A stretch of 64,000 nucleotides of DNA. Origin: Weeksella massiliensis (GTDB lineage Bacteria; Bacteroidota; Bacteroidia; Flavobacteriales; Weeksellaceae). Position 1 is the stretch's first letter, and every line of letters starts with the position of its first letter. The stretch spans positions 109,970-173,969 of the forward strand of contig CCMH01000014.1 in NCBI GenBank assembly GCA_000751595.1, written 5' to 3'. The notes below the pieces were generated by a model. The model made no database searches, was not told the DNA's origin, and saw only the letters and a list, made by a program, of their open reading frames with translations. Positions 51,883 through 60,532 of this stretch are shown piece by piece. Made by a program: the position numbers and the translations under genes.

Positions 51883-53646
51883 ATGATGACATTCAAAGAT
51901 TTAGGTCTTCAGCCAGAAATTTTATCTGCCGTAGAAGATATGGGATTCGTTAACCCATCACCCGTACAAGAAAAAGCAATTCCACAAATTTTATCTTCTG
52001 ATCAAGATGTGATTGCCTTGGCGCAAACCGGTACCGGAAAAACTGCCGCGTTTGGATTGCCAATCCTTAATCAACTCGATTTATCTCAAAAAAACGTACA
52101 AGCGATTATCCTTTGTCCAACCCGTGAACTTTGTTTACAGATTGCCAAAGAAATCGAAAGTTTTGCAGCCCATATGCGTGGTGTAAAAATCCAAGCCGTT
52201 TATGGTGGAGCTGATATCGTAAAACAAATTAAAGGTTTACGAGATAATCCGCAAATCGTTGTCGGAACACCAGGTCGTACGATGGATTTGATTAAACGTA
52301 ATGCGTTAAAAATCAATAATATTACTTGGACTGTTTTAGACGAAGCAGACGAAATGTTGAACATGGGATTCCGTGATGAGATAGATAATATCTTAGAAAC
52401 AACACCAGAAGAAAAACAAACTTTATTGTTTTCGGCTACCATGCCACGTGAAGTAAGACGTATTGCCGCAGAATACATGCACAAACCCGTAGAAATTGCG
52501 GTAAGTAAAGTAAATATGGCATCGAAAAATATCGACCATCAATACTATATGGTGCGTGCAAGTGATCGTTATTTAGCATTAAAACGTATTGCCGATTATT
52601 ATCCAAGCATTTATGGAATCGTGTTTTGTAAAACAAGACGAGAAACCAAAGAAGTGGCAGATCGTTTGATGCAAGACGGATACAATGCAGATGCGTTACA
52701 CGGAGATTTATCTCAAGCGCAACGTGATTTTGTGATGGATAAATTCCGTAAGAAAAACATTCAAATCTTAGTTGCGACTGACGTGGCAGCACGTGGAATT
52801 GATGTTAATGAGTTAACGCACGTAATCAACTACAGTTTACCAGATGATCCAGAAGTGTATGTTCACCGTTCGGGTCGTACAGGTCGTGCAGGGAACAAAG
52901 GAGTTTCTATCATCATTGCGCACTCAAGAGAGGGTAGAAAAGTAAAAGACGTTGAGAAATTTATTTCTGCTCCTATCGAACTGAAAAAAGTTCCGACAGG
53001 TGAAGAAATTTGCGAAAGACGTATGTTTAATTTAATCGAACAAATCGAAAATACAGAGGTTGACGATGTACAAATCGAACCATACATGGACGCTGTGTAC
53101 GAAAAACTTCAAGGTTTGGATCGTGACGAATTAATCAAACGTTTCGTTTCTGCAGAATTCAATACGTATTTAGAGTATTATAAAAATTCAAAAGACCTTA
53201 ACGAAGCAGAAAGCAGTAGAGGAGAAGGACGCGAAAGAGGTCGTCGTTCGAACAAAAACTTTACTCGTTTCTTCATCAACCTTGGAGACAAACACCGTGT
53301 AAAAGCACCCAACCTTATTGGGATGATCAATGAATTTACACGCAATCGAAATATCGAAATCGGTAAAATAGAAATCTTAAGAAATTTCTCATTTTTCGAA
53401 GTAGAAGACGAATTCACCCAAACGATCCTAGAATCTTTCAACGGAAGAGATCGCGACGGAGTAGAAATCGACGTACAAATCTCAAAACCAGAACCAGGTC
53501 GTTCTCGTGATAACGATCGCGGTGGAAGAAGAGATAGAAAACGTTCAGATTTCCGTGGAGATCGTCGTGGCGGTGACCGAAAAAGCTTCGGTGGAGATCG
53601 TCGATCAAACAATTCTAAAAGAGATCGTAGCGGTAAACGTCGTTAA
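51883..53646 (+). CDS. DEAD-box RNA helicase with DbpA-type RNA-binding domain
   Basis: A 587-residue ATP-dependent RNA helicase (CsdA/DeaD-like), acting in ribosome assembly and mRNA unwinding. Motifs in order: F/Q-motif region, AQTGTGKT, PTREL, TPGR, VLDEADE, SAT, HGDLSQAQRD, DVAARGID and HRSGRTGRAG. Residues ~460-540 match the DbpA RNA-binding domain (FTRFFINLGDKHRVKAPNLI), and the tail is Arg/Gly/Asp rich. The start may be the first or second ATG (51883 or 51886). The leader is discussed separately. Confidence 0.95.
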   Translation: MMTFKDLGLQPEILSAVEDMGFVNPSPVQEKAIPQILSSDQDVIALAQTGTGKTAAFGLPILNQLDLSQKNVQAIILCPTRELCLQIAKEIESFAAHMRGVKIQAVYGGADIVKQIKGLRDNPQIVVGTPGRTMDLIKRNALKINNITWTVLDEADEMLNMGFRDEIDNILETTPEEKQTLLFSATMPREVRRIAAEYMHKPVEIAVSKVNMASKNIDHQYYMVRASDRYLALKRIADYYPSIYGIVFCKTRRETKEVADRLMQDGYNADALHGDLSQAQRDFVMDKFRKKNIQILVATDVAARGIDVNELTHVINYSLPDDPEVYVHRSGRTGRAGNKGVSIIIAHSREGRKVKDVEKFISAPIELKKVPTGEEICERRMFNLIEQIENTEVDDVQIEPYMDAVYEKLQGLDRDELIKRFVSAEFNTYLEYYKNSKDLNEAESSRGEGRERGRRSNKNFTRFFINLGDKHRVKAPNLIGMINEFTRNRNIEIGKIEILRNFSFFEVEDEFTQTILESFNGRDRDGVEIDVQISKPEPGRSRDNDRGGRRDRKRSDFRGDRRGGDRKSFGGDRRSNNSKRDRSGKRR

Positions 53647-53671
53647 GATTAATTGAATAGAATAGAGAATT

Positions 53672-53710
53672 AAGTGGTTTATTTGAATAAATAGACCACT
53701 TTTTTTATTT
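53672..53710 (+). terminator. Terminator of the DEAD-box helicase gene
   Basis: A 13-bp stem with one G-T pair (53672-53684 with 53689-53701), 4-nt loop, then a long T tract. Confidence 0.92.
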
Positions 53711-53767
53711 TTAAATAGGTATAATGGTTTTTTTGGCTATTTTTAGTACGATAAAAAACTATTTGAT

Positions 53768-55465
53768 ATGAAGATTCAAGAACTCTTTTCGCAAGTTCGT
53801 CACTTGATCGAAGAAGATAACTTTGATGCATTAAGTCAACTAAAAGCTAAAAAACCAGAAAAATTCAATTGGGTTAAAGATATTTTCGAGCCCTTCAATG
53901 TCGAAAAAGAACCCAATAAAATTGCGCTTAAATGGCTATACAATGATCAAAAAGAAGAATTTACTTTTCTTCAACTTTCCCAAAAAGCCAATCAATTTCT
54001 CAATTTTATGCGAGCGCATGGCATCCAAAAAAATGATAAATTTTTCGGACAATTACCTTTATTACCCATCAATTGGATTGCTTATTTAGCCAATATAAAA
54101 GGAGGATTGGTCAATGTTCCGGCCGCCGTAACATTGGGTGTACGGGATTTAGAGTTTAGATTCAGATCCATTTTCCCACAAGTGATTTTGGCAGATGCAG
54201 AAAATGCCGAGAAAATAGATCAAGCGGAAGCTAAATTCGATACGAAAATCAAACTAAAACTAATCGTCAACGCAGAAAGAGAAGGATGGATAAACGTCGA
54301 TGAAATTTGGAGTCAACCAACCGAAGCCGAAGCCGCTGATACACTTGCAAATGACGATTTATTCTATTTCTTTACTTCGGGAACTACAGGCATGCCAAAA
54401 GTAGTGGTGCATACGCATTTCACTTATCCAGTTGGGCATTTGACTACTGCTTCTTGGATCGGAATCAAGAAAGATGATCTTCATTACAATGTTTCTCAAC
54501 CCGGTTGGGCTAAGTTTTTTTGGAGTTCTTTTTTCGCTCCATGGCATGTTGGTGCAACCATATTAGGATATCATAGTGATCGATTCGTACCAAAAGAACA
54601 ATTGAAAACCATTCAAGATTTAGGTGTTACTACTTTTTGTGCGCCACCAACTGCCTTACGGGTTTTGATACAAGAAGACCTAAAAGCTTATACCTTCAAA
54701 TTACGACAATGTGTTGCAGCTGGTGAACCTCTGAATCCTGAAATTATCGAAGTTTGGAAGGAAGCTACCGGAATCACGATTCGCGACGGTTATGGACAAA
54801 CAGAAGCAACTGCAATGGTCGGAAACTTACCGAACCACGAAGTGAAATATGGTTCGATGGGGAAACCTACTTTTTTATATGATGTAATTATTGCTGATGA
54901 TGACGGAAACGAAGTGGCTGCCACCGAAGAAGGAAATATATGCGTTCGACATGATAAAAATACTGTAGACGGAATTTTCAAGACTTATCTGATTGATAAA
55001 GAAAGGAATAAGGTAGTTTTTCGGCATGGATTATATTATACCGGAGATAAAGCGTACAAAGATGAAGATGGATATATTTGGTTCGTCGGGCGTGATGATG
55101 ATGTTATCAAAGCATCAGATTTCAGGGTCGGGCCGTTTGAGGTAGAAAGTGTTTTGATGGAACACGATGCCGTTTTGGAAGTCGCCGTAGTAGCAAGTCC
55201 GCACGATATGCGAGGTAATGCTGTGAAGGCGTATGTAATTTTGGCCGATCATTTTTTGCCAAGTGACGACTTAGCCAAAGAGCTTTTCCGGTTTGCAGAA
55301 AGCCATCTGGCACGTTATAAAATTCCGCGAATTATCGAGTTTGTAGAAGAACTTCCAAAAACCATTTCAGGGAAAATTCGCCGTGTAGAATTGCGGGCGA
55401 AAGAAGCCGAGAACAGACGTCAACGTTTATTGATTGACTTAGAATATTTTCATGAAAAATATTAA
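53768..55465 (+). CDS. AMP-dependent acyl-CoA synthetase
   Basis: A 565-residue adenylate-forming enzyme activating a short- or medium-chain carboxylic acid to its CoA thioester. Motifs: TSGTTGMPK at 203-211, RDGYGQTEATAMVGN, YYTGDKAYKDEDGYIWFVGRDDDVIK, and catalytic Lys536 in TISGKIRR. It is most like ACSM/acetyl-CoA-synthetase-like enzymes. It converges with the CoA-transferase genes across a shared terminator; both activate carboxylic acids. Confidence 0.9.
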   Translation: MKIQELFSQVRHLIEEDNFDALSQLKAKKPEKFNWVKDIFEPFNVEKEPNKIALKWLYNDQKEEFTFLQLSQKANQFLNFMRAHGIQKNDKFFGQLPLLPINWIAYLANIKGGLVNVPAAVTLGVRDLEFRFRSIFPQVILADAENAEKIDQAEAKFDTKIKLKLIVNAEREGWINVDEIWSQPTEAEAADTLANDDLFYFFTSGTTGMPKVVVHTHFTYPVGHLTTASWIGIKKDDLHYNVSQPGWAKFFWSSFFAPWHVGATILGYHSDRFVPKEQLKTIQDLGVTTFCAPPTALRVLIQEDLKAYTFKLRQCVAAGEPLNPEIIEVWKEATGITIRDGYGQTEATAMVGNLPNHEVKYGSMGKPTFLYDVIIADDDGNEVAATEEGNICVRHDKNTVDGIFKTYLIDKERNKVVFRHGLYYTGDKAYKDEDGYIWFVGRDDDVIKASDFRVGPFEVESVLMEHDAVLEVAVVASPHDMRGNAVKAYVILADHFLPSDDLAKELFRFAESHLARYKIPRIIEFVEELPKTISGKIRRVELRAKEAENRRQRLLIDLEYFHEKY

Positions 55466-55490
55466 AACTTAAGGTTCGATAGGAAAATAA

Positions 55491-55516
55491 AAAGGCTGCA
55501 AGTTGCAGCCTTTTTT
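55491..55516. terminator. Bidirectional terminator between the acyl-CoA synthetase and the CoA-transferase
   Basis: AAAGGCTGCAA at 55491-55501 and TTGCAGCCTTT at 55503-55513 with a one-base centre, T tract on the plus strand and A tract upstream for the opposite direction. Confidence 0.87.
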
Positions 55517-55570
55517 ATGGTTGATAGTAAGATGATTTATTTCACCCTACCCAATCGTATTCAAAAAGAA

Positions 55571-56227
55571 TTAAATGTCCATTACTGGAATTTCTCCTTC
55601 GATAATTAATTTTCCAGCAGTTGCTTTTTCAATCGTTTCTACGCTAACACCAGGTGCGCGTTCTAACAATCGGAAACCTCCTTCTTCGGCAATTTCCAAA
55701 ACGGCCAATTCGGTAACAATTTTTTTCACACAACGAATTCCGGTCAAAGGCAAAGTACATTCTGATAATAATTTAGATTCGCCTGCGCGGTTTGTATGTT
55801 GCATTGCAACAATGATATTATCGGCAGAAGCCACCAAATCCATAGCACCTCCCATTCCTTTTACCATTTTACCAGGAATTTTCCAGTTGGCAATATCTCC
55901 GTTTTCAGAAACTTCCATCGCTCCTAAAATCGTTAAGTTTATTTTTCGGGCACGAATCATACCAAAACTCATCGCCGAATCGAAAATGACCGATCCTGGC
56001 AACATCGTGATCGTTTGTTTACCTGCATTAATAAAATCTGCATCTTCTTCTCCTTCATACGGAAAAGGACCCATGCCCAATAATCCGTTTTCACTTTGCA
56101 ATACAACATTTATTCCTTCTGGAATATAGTTGGCCACCAAGGTCGGAATACCAATTCCTAAATTTACATAAAAGCCATCTTGTACTTCTTTTGCAATACG
56201 TTTTGCAATTCCGTTTTTATCTAACAT
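55571..56227 (-). CDS. 3-oxoacid CoA-transferase subunit B
   Basis: Beta subunit of a family I CoA-transferase (succinyl-CoA:3-oxoacid type), moving CoA to acetoacetate. From ATG 56227 (MLDKNGIAKRIA) it has 218 residues, a normal length; a frame extension to 56302 runs into the alpha gene and is not used. The active-site Glu is in the SENGLLGMGP motif, and GKMVKGMGGAMDLV is typical. Paired with the alpha subunit 22 nt upstream. Acetoacetate from the tyrosine operon is a natural substrate. Confidence 0.93.
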   Translation of the reverse strand: MLDKNGIAKRIAKEVQDGFYVNLGIGIPTLVANYIPEGINVVLQSENGLLGMGPFPYEGEEDADFINAGKQTITMLPGSVIFDSAMSFGMIRARKINLTILGAMEVSENGDIANWKIPGKMVKGMGGAMDLVASADNIIVAMQHTNRAGESKLLSECTLPLTGIRCVKKIVTELAVLEIAEEGGFRLLERAPGVSVETIEKATAGKLIIEGEIPVMDI

Positions 56228-56249
56228 AGTTGTAATCTTTGGGTTATGG

Positions 56250-56963
56250 TTATTTTCTTGGTAAAGTTGTGCGTTGCTCAATTCGTTTTTCATACTTTTC
56301 ACCTTGAATTATTCGGTGTACAAAAATCCCTGGTGTATGAATCTGACTCGGATCTAATTCTCCTGGCTCTACCAATTCTTCTACCTCGGCAATGGTGATT
56401 TTACCACACATAGCAGCCGGATGATTGAAGTTGTTCGAAGTTCCACGATAAATTAAATTCCCTGCTGTATCTCCTTTCCATGCTTTGACGATTGCAAAAT
56501 CTGGCTCGAAAGCATATTCTAACAAATACTCTTTTTCGATTCCATGAAAGGTAAATTTTCGGGTTTCTTTTCCTTCTGCAACTTCGGTTCCTACACCGGC
56601 AGGCGTAAAAATAGCTGGCATTCCGTAACCCGCAGCCATTAGACGTGTTGCCAAAGTTCCTTGTGGGATAAGTTCTACTTCCAATTCTCCCGACAACATC
56701 TGACGTTCGAATTCTGCATTTTCTCCTACATAAGAAGAAATCATTTTTTTGATTTGTCTGTTTTGTAACAATAAACCTAATCCGAAATCATCTACGCCCG
56801 CATTGTTGCTAATGCAAGTGAGATTATTGATTTTCTTTTGCACCATTCCTTGAATCAAGTTTTCCGGTATTCCCGACAAACCAAATCCACCGATCGCTAA
56901 GGTCATCCCGCTTTCTACGCCCGCCAAAGCTTCCTCGATGCTGTTTACTTTTTTATTTATCAT
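56250..56963 (-). CDS. 3-oxoacid CoA-transferase subunit A
   Basis: Alpha subunit, 237 residues, with GMTLAIGGFGLSGIPE near the start, ELIPQGTLATRLMAAGYGMPAIFTP and KAWKGDTAGNLIYRGTSNNFN. First gene of the two-gene unit. Which acid is used depends on both subunits; the sequence fits acetoacetate best. Confidence 0.93.
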   Translation of the reverse strand: MINKKVNSIEEALAGVESGMTLAIGGFGLSGIPENLIQGMVQKKINNLTCISNNAGVDDFGLGLLLQNRQIKKMISSYVGENAEFERQMLSGELEVELIPQGTLATRLMAAGYGMPAIFTPAGVGTEVAEGKETRKFTFHGIEKEYLLEYAFEPDFAIVKAWKGDTAGNLIYRGTSNNFNHPAAMCGKITIAEVEELVEPGELDPSQIHTPGIFVHRIIQGEKYEKRIEQRTTLPRK

Positions 56964-57187
56964 TTCTTTGCGTTTGATCTTTTGTTCTGCTAAAAATAAG
57001 GAATATTTTAGAATCCGCTTGTTTTTTGTATGGATAATTTTAGCCTTTCGATAGCCAATTGATTTTGATAATTTTAGTGTCGTTGTTTTGGGTTTTCGGT
57101 AGGATGAAATACAAACCTTGACAAATGTTTACGTTCTAATTTCTTAATCTGAAAGGATTGAAATGAAAATTCTGTCCGACATTTTTC

Positions 57188-57195
57188 TATATTTG
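57188..57195 (+). promoter_or_regulatory. Candidate -7 element (TATATTTG) of the UbiA-like gene
   Basis: Exact TANNTTTG inside the open frame of the following gene, which argues for translation starting downstream of it (57205 or 57214). No standard -33 TTG. Confidence 0.45.
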
Positions 57196-57213
57196 TTCAT
57201 CGGAATGATAGGC

Positions 57214-58128
57214 ATGAAGAATGTAAACCTTACTAAAATTCACCACCTGATCGAAGGTTTTTTTTATACCAATCTCTATTTGGTTTTTATCTTGTGGGGT
57301 TTAAGTTGGGAGAGTACACGTCTACAAAAATTACCCGAAAATTCGATTCCGTTTTATTTACTTTCGGGTTCAGCAACTTTGCTTTTTTATCTATACGCTT
57401 ATCGGAACAATACCAAAATCTTAAATCAAAACAATCCGAGAAGTGTATATTTTTATAATCATCCGAAGACTATTCGGTTTTTAACCTTTATTTCCAAATG
57501 GATTTTTTTACTTGCTGCGATATATTTACTGCTGCATCATCCGATCAAAACCAAACTGTTTTTCAGTTTTCCCTTTTGGATTGCCATTGGAACAGTTCTT
57601 TTCGCATTGATTTATTACGATAATCGATTCGGAATTTCGTTACGAAAAAATACTTTTATCAAACCTTTTTTCATCGGTTGGTCGTGGGCGGTTGCTGCAG
57701 TTCTTTTACCCTATCTCGGACTCGAATGGCAAAACAAAGTACCGACTTTTCCGGCAACAATTTTCTATGGTGTTTTCTTACATACGTTTTTGTTTTGCAG
57801 CATCAATGCGATAGTTTTCGATCTCAAAGATTACGAAGAAGATGCCAATGTACAATTGCAAACTTTCGTGGTGAGGTACGGATACATTCAGACTCTTTTT
57901 CGGGTGGTTTTACCTTTGTTGTTAATCGATGCTATTGCGGTAGGATTCTTTTCTTATTTAGAAAATTTCTCTGTTTTTCAGGCACTTATCCTACAAATTC
58001 CTATTTTGTTGATGGCGGTTTTGACCTTTGTTTTGAGGAACCAAAAAAGTTTACTTTTCTTTTTAGTAATTGTAGATGGATTACTTTTCCTCAAAGCCAT
58101 AATTGGGATCTTGGTTGGCAGTTCTTGA
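57214..58128 (+). CDS. UbiA-like membrane protein
   Basis: A 304-residue polytopic membrane protein with about eight hydrophobic segments. FDLKDYEEDA with Asp203, Asp206 and Asp210 resembles the second Asp-rich motif of UbiA prenyltransferases, and TFVVRYGYIQT follows as in that family. The first Asp motif (N-x3-D-x3-D) in the early cytoplasmic loop is not seen; that loop reads AYRNNTKILNQNNPRS. It may be a divergent or non-catalytic member. The frame is open from 57163. Confidence 0.68.
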   Translation: MKNVNLTKIHHLIEGFFYTNLYLVFILWGLSWESTRLQKLPENSIPFYLLSGSATLLFYLYAYRNNTKILNQNNPRSVYFYNHPKTIRFLTFISKWIFLLAAIYLLLHHPIKTKLFFSFPFWIAIGTVLFALIYYDNRFGISLRKNTFIKPFFIGWSWAVAAVLLPYLGLEWQNKVPTFPATIFYGVFLHTFLFCSINAIVFDLKDYEEDANVQLQTFVVRYGYIQTLFRVVLPLLLIDAIAVGFFSYLENFSVFQALILQIPILLMAVLTFVLRNQKSLLFFLVIVDGLLFLKAIIGILVGSS

Positions 58129-58154
58129 TCTCTACTTGTGTAACATTAGTCACT

Positions 58155-58183
58155 TTGTAGCTCGTAAATTATCCTCAACTTTG
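58155..58183 (+). promoter_or_regulatory. Promoter of the YeeE-DUF6691-Crp unit
   Basis: TTG at 58155-58157, 18-nt spacer, CAACTTTG at 58176-58183 (one mismatch to TANNTTTG), followed by C. Confidence 0.5.
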
Positions 58184-58201
58184 CATCAAATGTTATAAAC
58201 T

Positions 58202-58750
58202 ATGGAAGCAATTATGCAAGCATGGCCTTGGTATGTCGGTGGACCTATCGTAGGGTTGATCATGCTTTTATTAACGTATTTAGGAAAAGGTTTCGGATTT
58301 TCATCTAACTTCCGAACCATGTGTTCTGCTTTGGGAGCAGGAGAAAGTTGCGAGTTTTTTAGATTCGACTGGAAGTCGCAACGTTGGAATTTATTGTTTT
58401 TGGTCGGAGCCATTGTTGGTGGATATGTAGCATCGCATTGGTTATCAGATAATCAAGTTCCGCAAATTGCAGAAGCAACCATCCAACAATTGCATGCAGA
58501 AGGTTTTGCAAGTGCAGGTTCTTCTTATTATCCTACCGAAATTTTCGATCATCTAAGCCTGAAAAATATTGTTCTTTTGGTGATTGGTGGTTTATTAATC
58601 GGTTTCGGAACGCGCTATGCAGGAGGGTGTACCTCGGGACACGCAATTTCTGGTTTGAGTAATTTGCAATGGCCTTCGTTGGTGGCTGTCGTTGGTTTTT
58701 TTATCGGTGGATTGATCATGGTTCATCTAATTTTTCCTTTAATTTTTTAA
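58202..58750 (+). CDS. YeeE/YedE family sulfur transporter, N-terminal half
   Basis: A 182-residue membrane protein of the YeeE/YedE (thiosulfate-transporter-like) family with five or so hydrophobic segments. Key conserved Cys are in FRTMCSALGAGESCEFF and in the signature RYAGGCTSGHAISGLSNLQ. In E. coli YeeE is a single chain; here the second half is the next gene, 4 nt downstream, a split form usual in Bacteroidota. Substrate thiosulfate or a related sulfur compound is inferred. Confidence 0.9.
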   Translation: MEAIMQAWPWYVGGPIVGLIMLLLTYLGKGFGFSSNFRTMCSALGAGESCEFFRFDWKSQRWNLLFLVGAIVGGYVASHWLSDNQVPQIAEATIQQLHAEGFASAGSSYYPTEIFDHLSLKNIVLLVIGGLLIGFGTRYAGGCTSGHAISGLSNLQWPSLVAVVGFFIGGLIMVHLIFPLIF

Positions 58751-58754
58751 GACA

Positions 58755-59168
58755 ATGAGAAGTATAGTATATATCGTATTAGGCGTATTATTTGGAGTCA
58801 CCATGTACAAAGCAGAAACTGCTTCATGGTTCAGAATCTATGAAATGTTCAACTTTCAATCGTTCCATATGTATGGATTTATGATGTGCGCATTGGTGGT
58901 TGGGGTTATCGGAGTTCAATTAATCAAAAGAAAAAATGCAAAAGATATCGATGGAAAAGCAATTGTCATCGAACCAAAAAGTAAAACCATTCCACGTTAT
59001 TTGATTGGTGGAATTTTATTCGGTTTAGGTTGGGCCCTAATCGGGACTTGTCCAGGAACTATTTTCGTACTCTTTGGTAGCGGTGTGTATTCGATGATTT
59101 TGGTTATCGTTAGTGCTTTGTTAGGAACATATCTATACGGTGTGTTACGAAACAAATTACTACATTAG
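58755..59168 (+). CDS. DUF6691 (YeeE/YedE) family sulfur transporter, C-terminal half
   Basis: A 137-residue membrane protein with four hydrophobic segments and the mirrored signature LGWALIGTCPGTIFVLFGSG with its conserved Cys. With the preceding protein it should form one pseudo-symmetric pore. The Crp/Fnr regulator gene starts 4 nt after its stop. Confidence 0.9.
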   Translation: MRSIVYIVLGVLFGVTMYKAETASWFRIYEMFNFQSFHMYGFMMCALVVGVIGVQLIKRKNAKDIDGKAIVIEPKSKTIPRYLIGGILFGLGWALIGTCPGTIFVLFGSGVYSMILVIVSALLGTYLYGVLRNKLLH

Positions 59169-59172
59169 CAGA

Positions 59173-59814
59173 ATGATAAGTGAGAAAATAGCCCAAACCT
59201 ATCCCAACCAATTCGAAGAAGAATTGTTGGCGGAAATTGATGAGTTAGGTACTTTGGTAGAATTCAAAGCTGGTGAGCAGTTAATTTCTATCGATCAGTA
59301 CATCAAAACAATGCCGATAATCCTAAAAGGTGCAATAAAGATTATGCGCGAAGATTTAGACGGCGGCGAATTGTTACTCTATTTTCTCGAGCGTGGCGAT
59401 ACTTGTGCAATGACTATGGCTTGTAGCTTAGGCGAACGACAAAGCAAAGTGCGAGCTGTTGCAGAAACCGATGGTGAAATGGTCGCAATTCCGATTACCA
59501 AAATGGATCAATGGTTAGTGAAATACCATTCTTGGAGAACGTATGTTTTCAATAGCTATAATCATCGTTTAGATGAAATGCTGTTGGCGCTGGATAATCT
59601 TGCCTTCAATAACATGAATGATCGTTTGAGAAAATATCTTATCGAAGTTGCTTCCATCAACAATGGCCATGTTATCAATAAAACGCACCAAGAAATAGCG
59701 AATGAGCTCAATACCTCACGCGTGGTAATTTCGAGATTATTAAAAGCGTTCGAAAAAGAAGGTTTTTTAGAACTCAATCGCAATACCATTCGGATCAATG
59801 TTTCTGCTTTGTAA
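59173..59814 (+). CDS. Crp/Fnr family regulator
   Basis: A 213-residue regulator from ATG 59173 (MISEKIAQTYP): cyclic-nucleotide-binding-like beta domain (FKAGEQLISIDQYIKTMPIILKGAIKIMRED), dimer helix, and a C-terminal winged helix with THQEIANELNTSRVVISRLLKAFEKEGFLEL. Two Cys (DTCAMTMACSL, mid-domain) might sense sulfur species or redox state. Same transcript as the YeeE/DUF6691 pair. In related bacteria a metallo-beta-lactamase-fold sulfur enzyme or rhodanese often accompanies these; neither is here. Confidence 0.9.
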   Translation: MISEKIAQTYPNQFEEELLAEIDELGTLVEFKAGEQLISIDQYIKTMPIILKGAIKIMREDLDGGELLLYFLERGDTCAMTMACSLGERQSKVRAVAETDGEMVAIPITKMDQWLVKYHSWRTYVFNSYNHRLDEMLLALDNLAFNNMNDRLRKYLIEVASINNGHVINKTHQEIANELNTSRVVISRLLKAFEKEGFLELNRNTIRINVSAL

Positions 59815-59894
59815 AAAATAAATAATTTAGGTAGGATAAAATTCATCCTATCCAAAGTAAAAAAATACAATTCTTTCAACCTCATAAGTTGATG

Positions 59895-59930
59895 AAAACC
59901 ATCGGAGAAAATTTCGATGGTTTTTTTATT
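59895..59930 (+). terminator. Terminator after the Crp/Fnr gene
   Basis: AAAACCATCG at 59895-59904 with CGATGGTTTT at 59915-59924, then a T tract. Just upstream (59830-59852) GGTAGGAT and ATCCTATCC form a second, weaker hairpin. Confidence 0.85.
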
Positions 59931-59965
59931 TTTCATACCTTGTCGATACTAAACCAATACATAAA

Positions 59966-60478
59966 ATGGAAGAAATAATTTTTCGACAAGCAACCGTTAA
60001 CGATGCAGAAGCAATTTGGGAAATCCTACAAGAAGCAATACTAAAACGCAAACAAGACGGTAGTTCTCAATGGCAAAATGGCTATCCGAACCCAACAGTA
60101 ATTGCAGAAGATATCGACAAGGGTTTTGCATACGTAATGCAGCACAAAAATGGCGAACTAAAAGGCTATATTGCGATCATAGATGAGGTAGAACCTGCCT
60201 ACGAAAAAATAGACGGAAAATGGTTGAGTAATCATGAAGCTTTGGTCGTTCATCGTTTAGCTGTAACGCAAAATAATCCGGTAAAAGGTTTGGGAACTTG
60301 GGCAATGCAAGAAGTAGAAAAAGTAGCCAATACTAAAAATATCAATAGTATAAAAGTAGATACCAATCACGATAATCTAGGAATGTTACGCGTTTTCGAT
60401 AAATTAGGTTATGTATATTGCGGTGAAGTAGAGTTGAGTGGAGGCAAGCGAAAAGCATTCGAAAAATTAATTCAATAG
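59966..60478 (+). CDS. GNAT family N-acetyltransferase
   Basis: A 170-residue acetyltransferase: IIFRQATVNDAEAIWEILQEAI start, EALVVHRLAVTQNNPVKGLGTWAMQEVEKVA as the acetyl-CoA motif A region, and VDTNHDNLGMLRVFDKLGYVYCGEV as motif B. Single gene. Substrate not predictable. Confidence 0.88.
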   Translation: MEEIIFRQATVNDAEAIWEILQEAILKRKQDGSSQWQNGYPNPTVIAEDIDKGFAYVMQHKNGELKGYIAIIDEVEPAYEKIDGKWLSNHEALVVHRLAVTQNNPVKGLGTWAMQEVEKVANTKNINSIKVDTNHDNLGMLRVFDKLGYVYCGEVELSGGKRKAFEKLIQ

Positions 60479-60532
60479 TTTTACATTTACACAATTTATC
60501 ATTCCGTACAACCAAAGACAATCAACAAATAA

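Noticed and set aside
53178..53612. 144-codon minus-strand ORF opposite the helicase tail
   Set aside because: It is Arg/Ser-rich only because it is antisense to the Arg/Gly/Asp-rich helicase C-terminus.
55575..56129. 184-codon plus-strand ORF opposite the CoA-transferase beta gene
   Set aside because: It is antisense to a well-supported gene and has no recognisable motif.
57678..58160. 160-codon ORF in another frame of the UbiA-like gene
   Set aside because: Cys/Phe/Ser-rich composition typical of an out-of-frame shadow; the UbiA-like frame has coherent membrane segments and the Asp motif.
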